From the NCBI RefSeq assembly GCF_000718025.1, contig NZ_JODS01000038.1:1-64000 (forward strand): 64,000 bases of DNA, given 5' to 3'. A program made the position numbers and the translations under genes. Source of the stretch: Kitasatospora purpeofusca. Its GTDB lineage: Bacteria; Actinomycetota; Actinomycetes; Streptomycetales; Streptomycetaceae. The notes beneath the pieces are model-generated. The model was given only the letters and a program-made list of their open reading frames with translations. It searched no databases and had not been told where the DNA came from. Positions 41,883-50,192 of this stretch are shown here, one piece after another; positions within the stretch are counted from its first letter, which is position 1; every line of letters begins with the position of its first letter.

Positions 41883-42365
41883 ATGACCTCGCCACAGATC
41901 TTCACCGACCACCACGACCTGCGCGCCCGCAACCGCCGGGCCGTCGAGCAGTACCTGGAGACCGGCCCGGAGGCCCGGCTGCGCCGCTACACCCTCTACA
42001 CCGAGGACGGCACCGCCGCGCTCTTCTACACCGACATCGGCCGCCCGATCGTCGTCACCGGCCGGGAGAAGCTCAAGCGGCACAACGAGCTCTCGCTCGA
42101 AGTCCTGCCCGACTGGCGGTGGTTCGACGTCCACGTGTACGAGACCCAGGACCCGGGCCAGGTCATGGTCGAGTGCGACGGCGAGGGCACCATCCGCTTC
42201 CCCGGCTATCCGGAGGGCCACTACCGCAACCACTTCATCCACGGATTCACGCTCCGGGACGGCCTCATCGCCGCCAGCCGCGAGTACACCAACCCGATCG
42301 AGCACATGAAGTCGCTCGGCATCGAGACCCCGCACATCAGGCGGGACTGGATTCCCACCGACTGA
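41883..42365 (+). CDS. phzA: PhzA/PhzB family phenazine scaffold enzyme, second copy
   Basis: 160 residues, clearly homologous to the first copy (ETQDPGQVMVECDGEGTIRF against the same block upstream). H67, S71 (KRHNELS) and E134 (ASREYTNP) retain the 4- and 67-residue spacing of the catalytic set. In Pseudomonas the PhzA paralogue has lost part of this set; here both copies look competent. They could form a heterodimer. ATG 41883 follows GAGGAG. It is the last biosynthetic gene of the rightward operon. Labelling it phzA rather than phzB is a convention. Confidence 0.9.
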   Translation: MTSPQIFTDHHDLRARNRRAVEQYLETGPEARLRRYTLYTEDGTAALFYTDIGRPIVVTGREKLKRHNELSLEVLPDWRWFDVHVYETQDPGQVMVECDGEGTIRFPGYPEGHYRNHFIHGFTLRDGLIAASREYTNPIEHMKSLGIETPHIRRDWIPTD

Positions 42366-42415
42366 CCCGTCGGGCAGGGAGTCCGGGTGCCGGACGCGCG
42401 CGCGAAGGAGATTCG

Positions 42416-43039
42416 ATGGAGTTCCACTCGTGTCCCAGGAACCACGGACGGGAGGTCCCCGCGGCCGCGGGGTCCGTCCTCTGCGGCCCGTGCATCAGGC
42501 AGTTGGAACACACCCTGCGGGCCCTCCCGGAGCTGCACCAGGAGTGCCTGCACCACATCCAGACCGAGCCCCGGCGGCGCAACCCGACCCGGGTCTCCGG
42601 GAGCCGTCGCCGGGACCGGCTGAACCTGTCCGCGATCGACGCCCGCAACAACATCGTGGCGATCCTGGAGTCCTGGTCGCGGTTCGCCGCCGAGCGGCTC
42701 GGCACCACCGCGGTGATCCGCTCGGTGCCGCACCTGACCCGGTTCCTCGACCGCCACCTGGACTGGCTCACCGCACAGCCGCCGGCCGCCGACTTCGCCG
42801 ACGAGATCGAGGACCTGCGGCTCGAACTGCTCAACGCGATCGACCCCGAGGCCGGCGACCGCGCGGTGCCCACCCGGGCCTGCGTGGTGGACGGCTGCCC
42901 CGGGACGATCGACGCCTCACCGCAGCACCACAACGGGGGACGGACCAGCGTCGGCTGCTCGTCCGGACATTCATGGGGGATACGCGAATGGCTCACGCTA
43001 CGGCACCTCTTGGACCAACCGCGAACGGCGGCCGTCTGA
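42416..43039 (+). CDS. Zinc-finger-like regulator of biosynthetic cluster (OvmZ type)
   Basis: 207 residues. The N-terminus FHSCPRNHGREV...CGPCIRQLE has a CxxC-containing zinc-ribbon-like pair. The middle is helical (RRDRLNLSAIDARNNIVAIL, then VPHLTRFLDRHLDWL). The C-terminus has another Cys/His set (RACVVDGCPGTI, VGCSSGHSWG). This matches my memory of OvmZ-like proteins, which occur with a small helix-turn-helix partner in streptomycete antibiotic clusters. Such pairs influence production, but the mechanism is not established. GAAGGAG lies five bases before ATG 42416. The gene overlaps its partner by 52 bases. Confidence 0.65.
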   Translation: MEFHSCPRNHGREVPAAAGSVLCGPCIRQLEHTLRALPELHQECLHHIQTEPRRRNPTRVSGSRRRDRLNLSAIDARNNIVAILESWSRFAAERLGTTAVIRSVPHLTRFLDRHLDWLTAQPPAADFADEIEDLRLELLNAIDPEAGDRAVPTRACVVDGCPGTIDASPQHHNGGRTSVGCSSGHSWGIREWLTLRHLLDQPRTAAV

Positions 43040-43218
43040 GCCGGCCGCCCAGACACCGGCTCGTGCCGACGAACGTGGCCGCGCTCGCCGCGGGCGTCTC
43101 GGAGGCGACCATCCGCAAGTGGGTCAGCCGCGGCAAGATCACCCGCTACGGCACACCGGGCCGCTCGGAGTTCGACATCCAGGAACTCACCGAGATCGCC
43201 CTGCGCCGCCGGTCCTGA
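42988..43218 (+). CDS. Small helix-turn-helix protein (OvmW type)
   Basis: 76 residues. LVPTNVAALAAGVSEATIRKWVSRGKITRYG is a MerR/excisionase-like helix-turn-helix. The ending FDIQELTEIALRRR is the usual C-terminus of such one-domain binders. ATG 42988 has GGGGGA seven bases upstream; ATG 42973 is an alternative. It begins inside the preceding gene in another frame, a 52-base overlap that suggests fixed stoichiometry. It is the last gene of the rightward phenazine transcript and is followed by two hairpins. Confidence 0.75.
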   Translation: MAHATAPLGPTANGGRLSRPPRHRLVPTNVAALAAGVSEATIRKWVSRGKITRYGTPGRSEFDIQELTEIALRRRS

Positions 43219-43249
43219 CCGGCCGCGGGTGCCGACCCGGTGCGACAAC

Positions 43250-43304
43250 CCCGCGGATCCATTGCCGGGCGGGCGGGAACACCGCCCGTCAACGGATCCG
43301 CGGG
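43250..43304 (+). terminator. First hairpin after the phenazine operon
   Basis: CCCGCGGATCCATTG (43250-43264) pairs with CAACGGATCCGCGGG (43290-43304) with one mismatch, and GGGCGGG/CCGCCCG pairs inside. It lies 32 bases after the last rightward gene. Confidence 0.7.
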
Positions 43305-43343
43305 AGCTCCGGTACCGGCCGCCACGGCGGCCGGTGCGCCGGC

Positions 43344-43386
43344 GAAGGGGCCGGGGCTCTCCGAGCAGGAGAGCCCCGGCCCCTTC
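43344..43386. terminator. Bidirectional terminator between phenazine and mevalonate operons
   Basis: A perfect 19-base stem (GAAGGGGCCGGGGCTCTCC and its complement) with loop GAGCA lies six bases from the stop of the leftward hmgS gene. It is placed to stop both convergent transcripts. Confidence 0.85.
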
Positions 43387-43391
43387 GCTTG

Positions 43392-44567
43392 TCAGCGCTT
43401 CTCGTAGATCCGCTTGTGCCCGCCGATGCCCGCCAGCCGGAACGGCCCGGTGGTCCCGGCCGGGGTCGGGTGGTCGCCGCCGTCGGTCGGGAAGCCCCAC
43501 TCGTGCAGCTCGCGGTAGCGGTCGTAGCCGATCGGCTGCCGCCGCTCGACCGCCTCCCGGTGCGCCTCCGTCCGCAGGTGCTCCCGGTAGCCGGGCACCA
43601 CCGTCCCGGCGAAGAACTCCGCGACGCTGCCCGAGCCGTAGCTGAGGAAGCCCACCGCCTGCCCGTCGAGGTCCTCCGCCCCGTCGAGCAGCGCGGCCAG
43701 GCCCAGGTACACCGACGCGGTGTAGCTGTTGCCGATCACCGCGTTGTACCCGGTGGTGCGCCCGAGGGCCCGCTCGACGGCGGCCTCGTCGGTGTCGCGC
43801 CCGGCGGAGTTCAGCAGGTGCCGGTGCGCCTTGTAGGCCATCCTCGTGAACGGCTGGTGGTAGCAGAAGGCGCCGAAGTCCTCCAGCGGCCGGCCGCCCT
43901 GCTCGGAGTAGTCCTTCCAGGTGCCCTGCACCGCCTGGAGGTAGGCACCGATGGACTCCTGGCCGTCGACCAGCGCCGCGTCGCGGTAGTTCGGCCGCCA
44001 GAAGTCCATCACGTCCGCGGTGAACAGGCCCGAGGGGTCCTCGATCCGCACCAGCGCCGGGTCGGCGGTGACCAGCATCGCCACGGCGGCCGCGCCCTGG
44101 GTCGCCTCGCCGGGGCTGTCCAGCTCGTACTTGGAGACGTCGCTCGCCACCACCAGGACCTTCTGGGTGGGGTCGCGGTGGATCAGGCCGAGGGCGAACT
44201 GCAGGGCGGCGGTGGCCCCGTAGCAGGCCTGCTTGAGCTCGACCACCCGGGTCGCCGACGGCAGGCCGAGCAGCGAGTGCACGTACACGCCGGCGGCCTT
44301 CGCCTGGTCGATCGAGGACTCGGTGGCGAACACCAGGGTCCGGATCCCGTCCGTGCCGTGCCGGGCGACGATCGGCGCGGCGGCCGTCGCGCCCAGGGTG
44401 ACGATGTCCTCGTCGGCGGCCGGCACGCTCATCGACCGCTGGCCGATGCCCGTGTGGTACTTGCCGACCGGGGTGCCGTTGTACTCCGCGAGCGCGGTGT
44501 GCGGCAGCACGAACTCGGTGGTCGCGAACGACAGATCGTGGATTCCGACAGTGGCCCCGTTGGACAT
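43392..44567 (-). CDS. hmgS: Hydroxymethylglutaryl-CoA synthase
   Basis: 391 residues. The thiolase-fold catalytic nucleophile is C115 in VVELKQACYGATAAL. FGAFCYHQPFTRMAYKAHRH supplies the conserved histidine, and GYNAVIGNSYTASVYLGLAALL is a family block. It condenses acetoacetyl-CoA and acetyl-CoA to HMG-CoA, the entry to the mevalonate pathway. ATG 44567 starts two bases after the hmgR stop. It is the final gene of the six-gene leftward operon; the CL190-like gene order makes the identification firm. Confidence 0.95.
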   Translation of the reverse strand: MSNGATVGIHDLSFATTEFVLPHTALAEYNGTPVGKYHTGIGQRSMSVPAADEDIVTLGATAAAPIVARHGTDGIRTLVFATESSIDQAKAAGVYVHSLLGLPSATRVVELKQACYGATAALQFALGLIHRDPTQKVLVVASDVSKYELDSPGEATQGAAAVAMLVTADPALVRIEDPSGLFTADVMDFWRPNYRDAALVDGQESIGAYLQAVQGTWKDYSEQGGRPLEDFGAFCYHQPFTRMAYKAHRHLLNSAGRDTDEAAVERALGRTTGYNAVIGNSYTASVYLGLAALLDGAEDLDGQAVGFLSYGSGSVAEFFAGTVVPGYREHLRTEAHREAVERRQPIGYDRYRELHEWGFPTDGGDHPTPAGTTGPFRLAGIGGHKRIYEKR

Positions 44568-44569
44568 AC

Positions 44570-45628
44570 CTATACTCCGACCTTCTCCGTGTTGCCGCGT
44601 TCCAGGTGGACGTGGGCGCGCATCAGCTCGCCCGGGTTGGTCTGCGCCGCGAGCAGCGACAGCTCGCCGCAGAGCACGGTCGCCGCCGCGATCACGGCGA
44701 GCCGGCGGGCGTTCTCGCCGGGCTCGCGGTCGGCCCGGCAGCCCAGCCGGGCCAGGTTGGTCTCCACGAAGGCGAGCCCCTTGCCGTTGCCGACCGTGCC
44801 GACGATCAGGTTCGGCAGGGTGCAGGCGAAGTACAGGTCGCCGTCGCGGTCCTCGGCCATCACGACGCCCTGCGAGCCCTCGACGATGTTGGCCGCGTCC
44901 TGGCCGGTGGCCAGGTAGAAGCCGAGCAGCATGTTCGCGAAGTGGGCGTTCGCCGAGCGGATGCCGCCGGCGAGCAGGGTGCCGAGCATGTTCTTGCGGA
45001 TGTTCAGCTGGACGATCTTCGCCGCGGTGGTGTGCAGCACCCCGGTGACGACCTCGCGCGGCACCAGCAGCTCGGTCACCACGTTCTTGCCCCGGCCGAG
45101 GATGCCGTTGACCGCGGTGGCCTTCTTGTCGGTGCAGTAGTTGCCCGAGATCGATCCGTAGGAGATGCCGGGGACGGTCTGCAGCAGGTGCTGCAGCAGC
45201 ACGTCGGAGGCGAGGGTGGCCATGTTGTGCCCGGAGGCGTCGCCGGTGGTGAACTCGAACCGGACGAACAGCAGGTTGGCGTTGATCTCGTGCCGGACGC
45301 CGACGAGTTCGGCGAACCGGCTGCAGCCGCGCACCACCTCCTGCAGCTCCGCGAAGCGGTCCCGGATGCTCCGGGCGGCGGCCAGCGCCGTCCCCGCGTC
45401 GGTCGCCTCGACCAGCACCGAGCGGGTCATCCGCTCGTCCACCAGGGTGGCGACGATGCCCTGCTCGGCGAGCATCGAGACCTTGGCGCCCCGGCCCACC
45501 GAGGGCCACAGCGGCGACTCGTAGGTGGCCAGCGGGACATGGGTCTCGGTGGTGGTGACGTTGCCCGAGATGCGCACCGGACCCACCCAGCGCATCGGGA
45601 CGCCGGCGATGGCGTGGTCCTCGGTCAT
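44570..45628 (-). CDS. hmgR: Hydroxymethylglutaryl-CoA reductase
   Basis: 352 residues, lacking membrane helices. TTTETHVPLATYESPLWPS carries the catalytic glutamate, GNYCTDKKATAVNGILGRGK the catalytic lysine, and FTTGDASGHNMATLASD the substrate-loop aspartate. The soluble class I-like type uses NADPH to make mevalonate and commits carbon to isoprenoids here. ATG 45628 overlaps the idi stop (ATGA). In actinomycetes that otherwise use the MEP route, this enzyme marks a dedicated secondary-metabolite isoprenoid supply. Confidence 0.95.
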   Translation of the reverse strand: MTEDHAIAGVPMRWVGPVRISGNVTTTETHVPLATYESPLWPSVGRGAKVSMLAEQGIVATLVDERMTRSVLVEATDAGTALAAARSIRDRFAELQEVVRGCSRFAELVGVRHEINANLLFVRFEFTTGDASGHNMATLASDVLLQHLLQTVPGISYGSISGNYCTDKKATAVNGILGRGKNVVTELLVPREVVTGVLHTTAAKIVQLNIRKNMLGTLLAGGIRSANAHFANMLLGFYLATGQDAANIVEGSQGVVMAEDRDGDLYFACTLPNLIVGTVGNGKGLAFVETNLARLGCRADREPGENARRLAVIAAATVLCGELSLLAAQTNPGELMRAHVHLERGNTEKVGV

Positions 45629-46707
45629 CGGATGCCTCCGGTGGTGGTGGGCGCGGCGGCGGAGCGCCGGGCGAACTGCGCGGTGTCGATGCCGCGGTCG
45701 GCGCAGAACTCGCGCAGGGTGCCCTGGATCAGCAGGTCCCGGCCGGTCAGCGCGGCCGGGGTGGCCGCGCCGAGCATGGTCATCAGCGCCGCCAACTGGT
45801 CCAGCCAGCTGGACAGCTGGGTGACCAGCGCCTCCACGCCCTCGTCCATCAGGGTGCGCAGGAAGGTGCCGGACGCCCCGACGCCGTGGGCGCCGAGCGC
45901 CAGGGCGCGGGCCACGTCCAGCGGGTGGCGCACACCGCCGGAGGCCAGCACCGGCAGGCCCACGTCCCGGCTGTCCAGCAGACAGGCGGCCGTGGAGAGG
46001 CCCCAGCCCTCCAGGAAGGTGTAGTCGCGCAGGTCGCGCCGGCCGTTCTCGATCCGGGCGAAGTCGGTGCCGCCCCGGCCGCCGAGGTCGGCCACCCGGA
46101 CGCCCAGGTCGCGCAGGACCCGGACGGTGTCCCCGCTGAGGCCGAAACCGACCTCCTTGACGATGACCGGGACACCCACGCCCTCCACGATCCGGCCGAT
46201 CTGCGGCACCCAGGCGGAGAAGGAGCGGTCGCCCTCCGGCATCACCGTCTCCTGGACGGTGTTGATGTGGATCTGCAGCGCGTCGGCCTTCAGCAGGTCG
46301 ACGGCGCGGCGCGCCTTGTCGACCGAGGCGGTGGCGTTGACGTTGGCCAGGACGAAGCCGTCGGGGTTCTCCTCGCGCAGCACGCTGAAGGTGCCGGCGC
46401 AGGACTCGTCCTTGAAGTAGGCGCTCATCGAGCCGGAGGCGATCGGCACCCCGGTCTCCCGGGCGGCGATCGCGAGGTCGCGGTTGATTCTGCCGGTCAT
46501 CTCGCTGCCGCCGGTCATGGCGTTGATGTACAGCGGGACCGGCCAGGAGAAGCCGGCGAACTCCGTGGCCAGCGACACGTCCGGACGGTCGATCCCGGCC
46601 AGGGCGTGGTGGACGAACGTCACCTCGTCGAACTGGTTGCGTCCGACGTGGCCGTGCTGCTGCTCGACCGCGAGCCGGACGTGGTCGTCCTTGCGTTGAG
46701 AGATCAT
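45625..46707 (-). CDS. fni: Type 2 isopentenyl-diphosphate delta-isomerase
   Basis: 360 residues of the FMN-dependent, TIM-barrel type 2 isomerase, unrelated to type 1 Idi. The start is MISQRKDDHVRLAVEQQ. INAMTGGSEMTGRINRDLA, IASGSMSAYFKD and LPVLASGGVRHPLDVARALA form the flavin and substrate sites. It interconverts IPP and DMAPP, producing the DMAPP used by the prenyltransferase. ATG 46707 overlaps the end of the phosphomevalonate kinase gene (ATGA) and its own stop overlaps hmgR. Confidence 0.95.
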   Translation of the reverse strand: MISQRKDDHVRLAVEQQHGHVGRNQFDEVTFVHHALAGIDRPDVSLATEFAGFSWPVPLYINAMTGGSEMTGRINRDLAIAARETGVPIASGSMSAYFKDESCAGTFSVLREENPDGFVLANVNATASVDKARRAVDLLKADALQIHINTVQETVMPEGDRSFSAWVPQIGRIVEGVGVPVIVKEVGFGLSGDTVRVLRDLGVRVADLGGRGGTDFARIENGRRDLRDYTFLEGWGLSTAACLLDSRDVGLPVLASGGVRHPLDVARALALGAHGVGASGTFLRTLMDEGVEALVTQLSSWLDQLAALMTMLGAATPAALTGRDLLIQGTLREFCADRGIDTAQFARRSAAAPTTTGGIR

Positions 46708-47945
46708 TCCTCGTTCCCTTCGGTGGCGGGTCGCAGGTCCAGGGGTCGCACCCCGGCCGCGGTCCACCGTTCGCGTAGGTGGTCGATGTCCGGCGGGGCG
46801 GCGGTGGCCCCGGCCCGGGAGTTGCTGGACGGCGCGGTGCCCGGGGCGGTCCGGGTGTCCGCGGCGTCGGGGGCGTCGGCGGCGTCGGCGACGTCCGGGG
46901 TGTCGGGGCGGGCGCGGGTGTCCGGCAGCTCCAGCAGGGCGATGCCGCAGTCACCGCCCCCCGCGCCGGAGGGCTTGGCCGCGCCGCCGACGGCCTCGGC
47001 GGCGTCGCACAGCGCCGTCAGGGCGGGCGTGAAGACGCCGAGCCCGGCCTCCTCGTCGAGCCGGGCCAGCTCCCGGCGGGCGCGCCGGACGCCGTCCAGC
47101 AGCGCGGCCCGGTCGCCGTGTTCGATCGCGTCGGCGGCGGCCCGCACCAGGTCGGCGCTGGCGGCCACGAACCGGCGGTGCGGCGGGGTGCCGCGCCAGG
47201 CCCGGCGGTGCAGCCCGGACACCAGCTCCGTGGTGGAGGCGGGGGTGCCGGTCCAGCCGACCTCCAGCGCCACCCCCGCGGGCGGCGGCAGCCGGCGCAC
47301 CTCGAAGCCCGGCCAGGGCTCCGCCAGCGCCCCGGCCACGCCACGCCGGCGGACCAGGTCGAGCACGGCGGCCCGGTCGGGCGACCGGTAGGCGATCCAG
47401 CCGCCCCAGGTGCTGGCGGCCAGGTCGCCGCCGGAGCCCTTGGGGTCGAGTTCGGCCGAGGCCAGCAGCGCCAGCCGGTACCGCTCCTCGGCCGACAGCG
47501 CCAGACCGCAGTGGGCGGCCACGGCCGCGACGGTCGCCACGGTCACCGCACCGCTGGACCCGAGGCCGAACTTGACCCCGTCCCGGTGCAGTTCGCTGCT
47601 GATGGCGATGTCCAGCTCCGGTGCCGGACGGCCGTGTTCGGCCAGCAGCCGGGTGACGGTCCGGAGCGCGGCGAGCACATGGGCCAGCTCCCGGCGGGCC
47701 CGGTCGGCGTCCTCGACCCCGACCGGGTCGAGCCGGTCGCCCCGGCGGAGCCAGCGCACCGGCGCCGCGAGCAGGTCGGAGGAGACCAGCGTCCCGTCCC
47801 CGGAGGGCTCGGTGACGGTCGCGGTGACCCGGCGGTCGACCGCCACCAGGATCGCCGGGTTGCCCGGCTCCACCACCGCGTACTCGCCCGCGACGAACAG
47901 CTTGCCCGGCGCGCGCCGGACCACCGGCGGGCGGCCGGTGGTCAC
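46704..47945 (-). CDS. pmk: Phosphomevalonate kinase
   Basis: 413 residues, a GHMP kinase: VVRRAPGKLFVAGEYAVVEPG at the start, FGLGSSGAVTVATVAAVAAH as the ATP loop, and AKPSGAGGGDCGIALL near the end. It phosphorylates mevalonate 5-phosphate to the diphosphate. About 35 residues of low-complexity Asp/Ala/Pro repeats (DVADAADAPDAADTR) interrupt the C-terminal region, longer than usual. GTG 47945 overlaps the mvaD stop, so the genes are translationally coupled. Confidence 0.93.
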   Translation of the reverse strand: MTTGRPPVVRRAPGKLFVAGEYAVVEPGNPAILVAVDRRVTATVTEPSGDGTLVSSDLLAAPVRWLRRGDRLDPVGVEDADRARRELAHVLAALRTVTRLLAEHGRPAPELDIAISSELHRDGVKFGLGSSGAVTVATVAAVAAHCGLALSAEERYRLALLASAELDPKGSGGDLAASTWGGWIAYRSPDRAAVLDLVRRRGVAGALAEPWPGFEVRRLPPPAGVALEVGWTGTPASTTELVSGLHRRAWRGTPPHRRFVAASADLVRAAADAIEHGDRAALLDGVRRARRELARLDEEAGLGVFTPALTALCDAAEAVGGAAKPSGAGGGDCGIALLELPDTRARPDTPDVADAADAPDAADTRTAPGTAPSSNSRAGATAAPPDIDHLRERWTAAGVRPLDLRPATEGNEE

Positions 47946-49003
47946 GCGTCCGCGTCCCGCAGCCGGGCGGCAGGTCCGGGGCCGGCGATGTGCACCGAAC
48001 CGCCGCGGACGGCCTCGCGGACCACCCCGGCCACCCGGTCCGCCTCGGACCGCCGGCAGAGCACCTTGACGTTGGGTCCGGCGTCCATGGTCGCCCAGGC
48101 CGACACCCCGGCGCGGCGCAGCTCCAGCACCGCGTCCAGCACGGTCAGGGTGGCCGCGGACAGGTAGCGCACCGCCGGACGGGCCGCCAGCATGGTGGCG
48201 TGCATCCCGAGCGCGTTCCGCTCGGCGACCTCGCCCACCGCGTCCAGGTCGGCCCGCCGCAGCGCCTCCCGCATCTCGGCCAGGTCGGCCTGGCTGGAGG
48301 CGGCCCACGGCCGGTACAGCGGCGAGGTGGCGACGGTGCGCCGCATGGCCTCGCGGCTGGACACCGCCTTCGGCCCGGCGTCGACCACCGCGACCACCAG
48401 CGCCGGGTCCAGCGCGGCCACCGGCACCGGGACGGGCTCGGCGTAGGAGCCGAGGTCGGGGTCGCCGCCGCGGTCCGGCTGCCCGGCGTGCCAGATCGCG
48501 AAGCCGCCGAAGACGGAGCGCGAGGCCGAGCCGGAGCCGCGCCGGGCCAGCCGGGACAGTCCGGTGGCGTCCAGGCCGAGTCCGTACGCGGCGTCGGCGG
48601 CGGTCGCCAGCGCGGCGAAGCCGCTCGCGGAGGAGGCCAGTCCGGCGCCGGTGGGGACGGTGTTGCGGGTGTCCACGACGGCCCGCAGCGGGCTTCCGGC
48701 GCGCTCCCTGACCAGGTCGAGGAAGGCGGTCACCCGGCGGCGCGGCTCGCCCTCCAGGGGGGCGCCGTCCAGCGTCACGGTGTCCTCGCCGGCCCCGGGG
48801 TCGAGCCGGACCCGGGTGGTGGTCGGGAACACGTCCAGCGTCATCGAGAGGCTGTCGGTCCAGGGCAGGACGAGCTGCTCGTCCCGCTTGCCCCAGTACT
48901 TGACCAGCGCGATGTTCGGATGGGCGACCGCGGTGGCGTCCCCGGCGGCGCTGCCGGGGGCGGGACGCGGGCGGGTGGTGGCGGTCGGCTGCTCAGCGGC
49001 CAT
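47942..49003 (-). CDS. mvaD: Diphosphomevalonate decarboxylase
   Basis: 353 residues, GHMP superfamily. AHPNIALVKYWGKRDEQLVLP is the signature start, TVPTGAGLASSASGFAALATA the phosphate loop with catalytic Ser and Lys neighbours, and SGSASRSVFGGFAIWH and MDAGPNVKVLC complete it. It converts mevalonate diphosphate to isopentenyl diphosphate with loss of CO2. ATG 49003 lies inside the last codons of the mevalonate kinase gene (11-base overlap). The first 20 residues are Pro/Thr/Ala-rich. Confidence 0.95.
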   Translation of the reverse strand: MAAEQPTATTRPRPAPGSAAGDATAVAHPNIALVKYWGKRDEQLVLPWTDSLSMTLDVFPTTTRVRLDPGAGEDTVTLDGAPLEGEPRRRVTAFLDLVRERAGSPLRAVVDTRNTVPTGAGLASSASGFAALATAADAAYGLGLDATGLSRLARRGSGSASRSVFGGFAIWHAGQPDRGGDPDLGSYAEPVPVPVAALDPALVVAVVDAGPKAVSSREAMRRTVATSPLYRPWAASSQADLAEMREALRRADLDAVGEVAERNALGMHATMLAARPAVRYLSAATLTVLDAVLELRRAGVSAWATMDAGPNVKVLCRRSEADRVAGVVREAVRGGSVHIAGPGPAARLRDADA

Positions 49004-50030
49004 GGCCGGGGTACTCCCTCAGCGGTACGGACCAGGTCTGGACGGCGCCGGCGGCGAGCAGCGCGCGGGTGACCTCCGCGGCCGACTCCTCGGCGGCCAG
49101 GGCGATCACGCAGCCGCCCATGCCGCCGCCGGTGATCTTGGCCCCGAGGCCGCCGGCGGCCAGCGCGGCCGAGACCATCCCGTCGATCCGGTCGGTGCTC
49201 AGGCCGCCCGCGCGGAGCAGCTCGTGGTAGTCGGTGAGCTGGGCGCCGAGCTGCTCGGGCCGGCCCTCGGCGAGTGCCGTCCGGGCGGTCCCGGTCAGCT
49301 CGGAGGCCCGGCGCAGGAAGGCCTCCTGGGTGCCCGGCCGCTGCCGGAAGCCCTCGCGGAGCAGCTCGACGGCGTCCTTGGTCCGGCCCGCCACGCCGCT
49401 GTCGGCGACGATGAACAGGCCGTCGCAGCCGATCGGCAGCTCCTCCGCCCGACCGGCCCGGAACAGCAGCGGCGCGGTCGCGCCGACGGCCATCGCGTCG
49501 ACGCCGCTGGCCCGGCCGTGCGCCACGTTCTCGGCGGTCTGCACCAGGTCGAACGCCAGCTGCGGGGTGACCTCGCGCTCGAACAGGTCGGCCAGCGCGT
49601 GCACCACGGCCCGCGCGCAGGCGGCGCTGGAGCCGAGGCCGCGGCCGACCGGGATCGCGCAGTCGATGATCACATCGAGGTGCAGGCTGTCGGGCACGCC
49701 CATGGCGGCCCGGAACTCGGCGGTCAGCCGGTGCAGTCCGTCGGAGGCCTGGGCGGGCTTGGGCCGGGACTCGGAGCCGGTCATGGTGAGGGAGAAGTCG
49801 TCCGGGTCGGCCGGGGACTGCGCGGAGTACCCGGCGGTGGCGGTGACGCCCAGCTGCGGGAGCGGGAGGGCGAGCGCCGGGGCTCCGTAGACGACCGCGT
49901 GCTCACCCAGCACGATCGCCTTGGCCCGGGCCCGGCCGGTGCCGACCGGCCGGGCGCCGCGGTTCTCCGACAACCCCTCGGGTGCGGCGGGTAGGGACAA
50001 CGAACTCAGCTCCCCGTTTCGTTTCTGCAT
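48993..50030 (-). CDS. mvk: Mevalonate kinase
   Basis: 345 residues, GHMP kinase: GRARAKAIVLGEHAVVYGAPA, IPVGRGLGSSAACARAVVHA as the ATP loop, GVDAMAVG and LGAKITGGGMGGCVIAL. It is the first gene of the leftward mevalonate operon, phosphorylating mevalonate. ATG 50030 is preceded by AAACGGGGAGCTGAG-like sequence. A terminator hairpin separates it from the upstream prenyltransferase gene, so the operon probably has its own promoter in the short gap 50031-50085 or depends on partial read-through. Confidence 0.95.
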   Translation of the reverse strand: MQKRNGELSSLSLPAAPEGLSENRGARPVGTGRARAKAIVLGEHAVVYGAPALALPLPQLGVTATAGYSAQSPADPDDFSLTMTGSESRPKPAQASDGLHRLTAEFRAAMGVPDSLHLDVIIDCAIPVGRGLGSSAACARAVVHALADLFEREVTPQLAFDLVQTAENVAHGRASGVDAMAVGATAPLLFRAGRAEELPIGCDGLFIVADSGVAGRTKDAVELLREGFRQRPGTQEAFLRRASELTGTARTALAEGRPEQLGAQLTDYHELLRAGGLSTDRIDGMVSAALAAGGLGAKITGGGMGGCVIALAAEESAAEVTRALLAAGAVQTWSVPLREYPGHGR

Positions 50031-50082
50031 GGAGATCGCTCATCCAGAGTTCTCGGAAGGAAGGAATCCGGTGGCGGGACGG

Positions 50083-50125
50083 AAAAGGGCCCGCCGGGGA
50101 CCCTGTTCGGGTCCCCGGCAGGCCC
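50083..50125 (-). terminator. Terminator after the prenyltransferase gene
   Basis: On the minus strand a near-perfect 17-base stem (GGGCCTGCCGGGGACCC and its complement) with loop GAACA is followed by TTTTCC. It lies about 70 bases after the prenyltransferase stop. The tract 50126-50190 between them is GGTGCCGCGG micro-repeats. Confidence 0.85.
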
Positions 50126-50192
50126 GGGGTGGTGCTGGTGCCGCAGGTGGTGCGGGTGCCGCGGGTGCCGCGGGTTGCGACTCCGCGACGGG

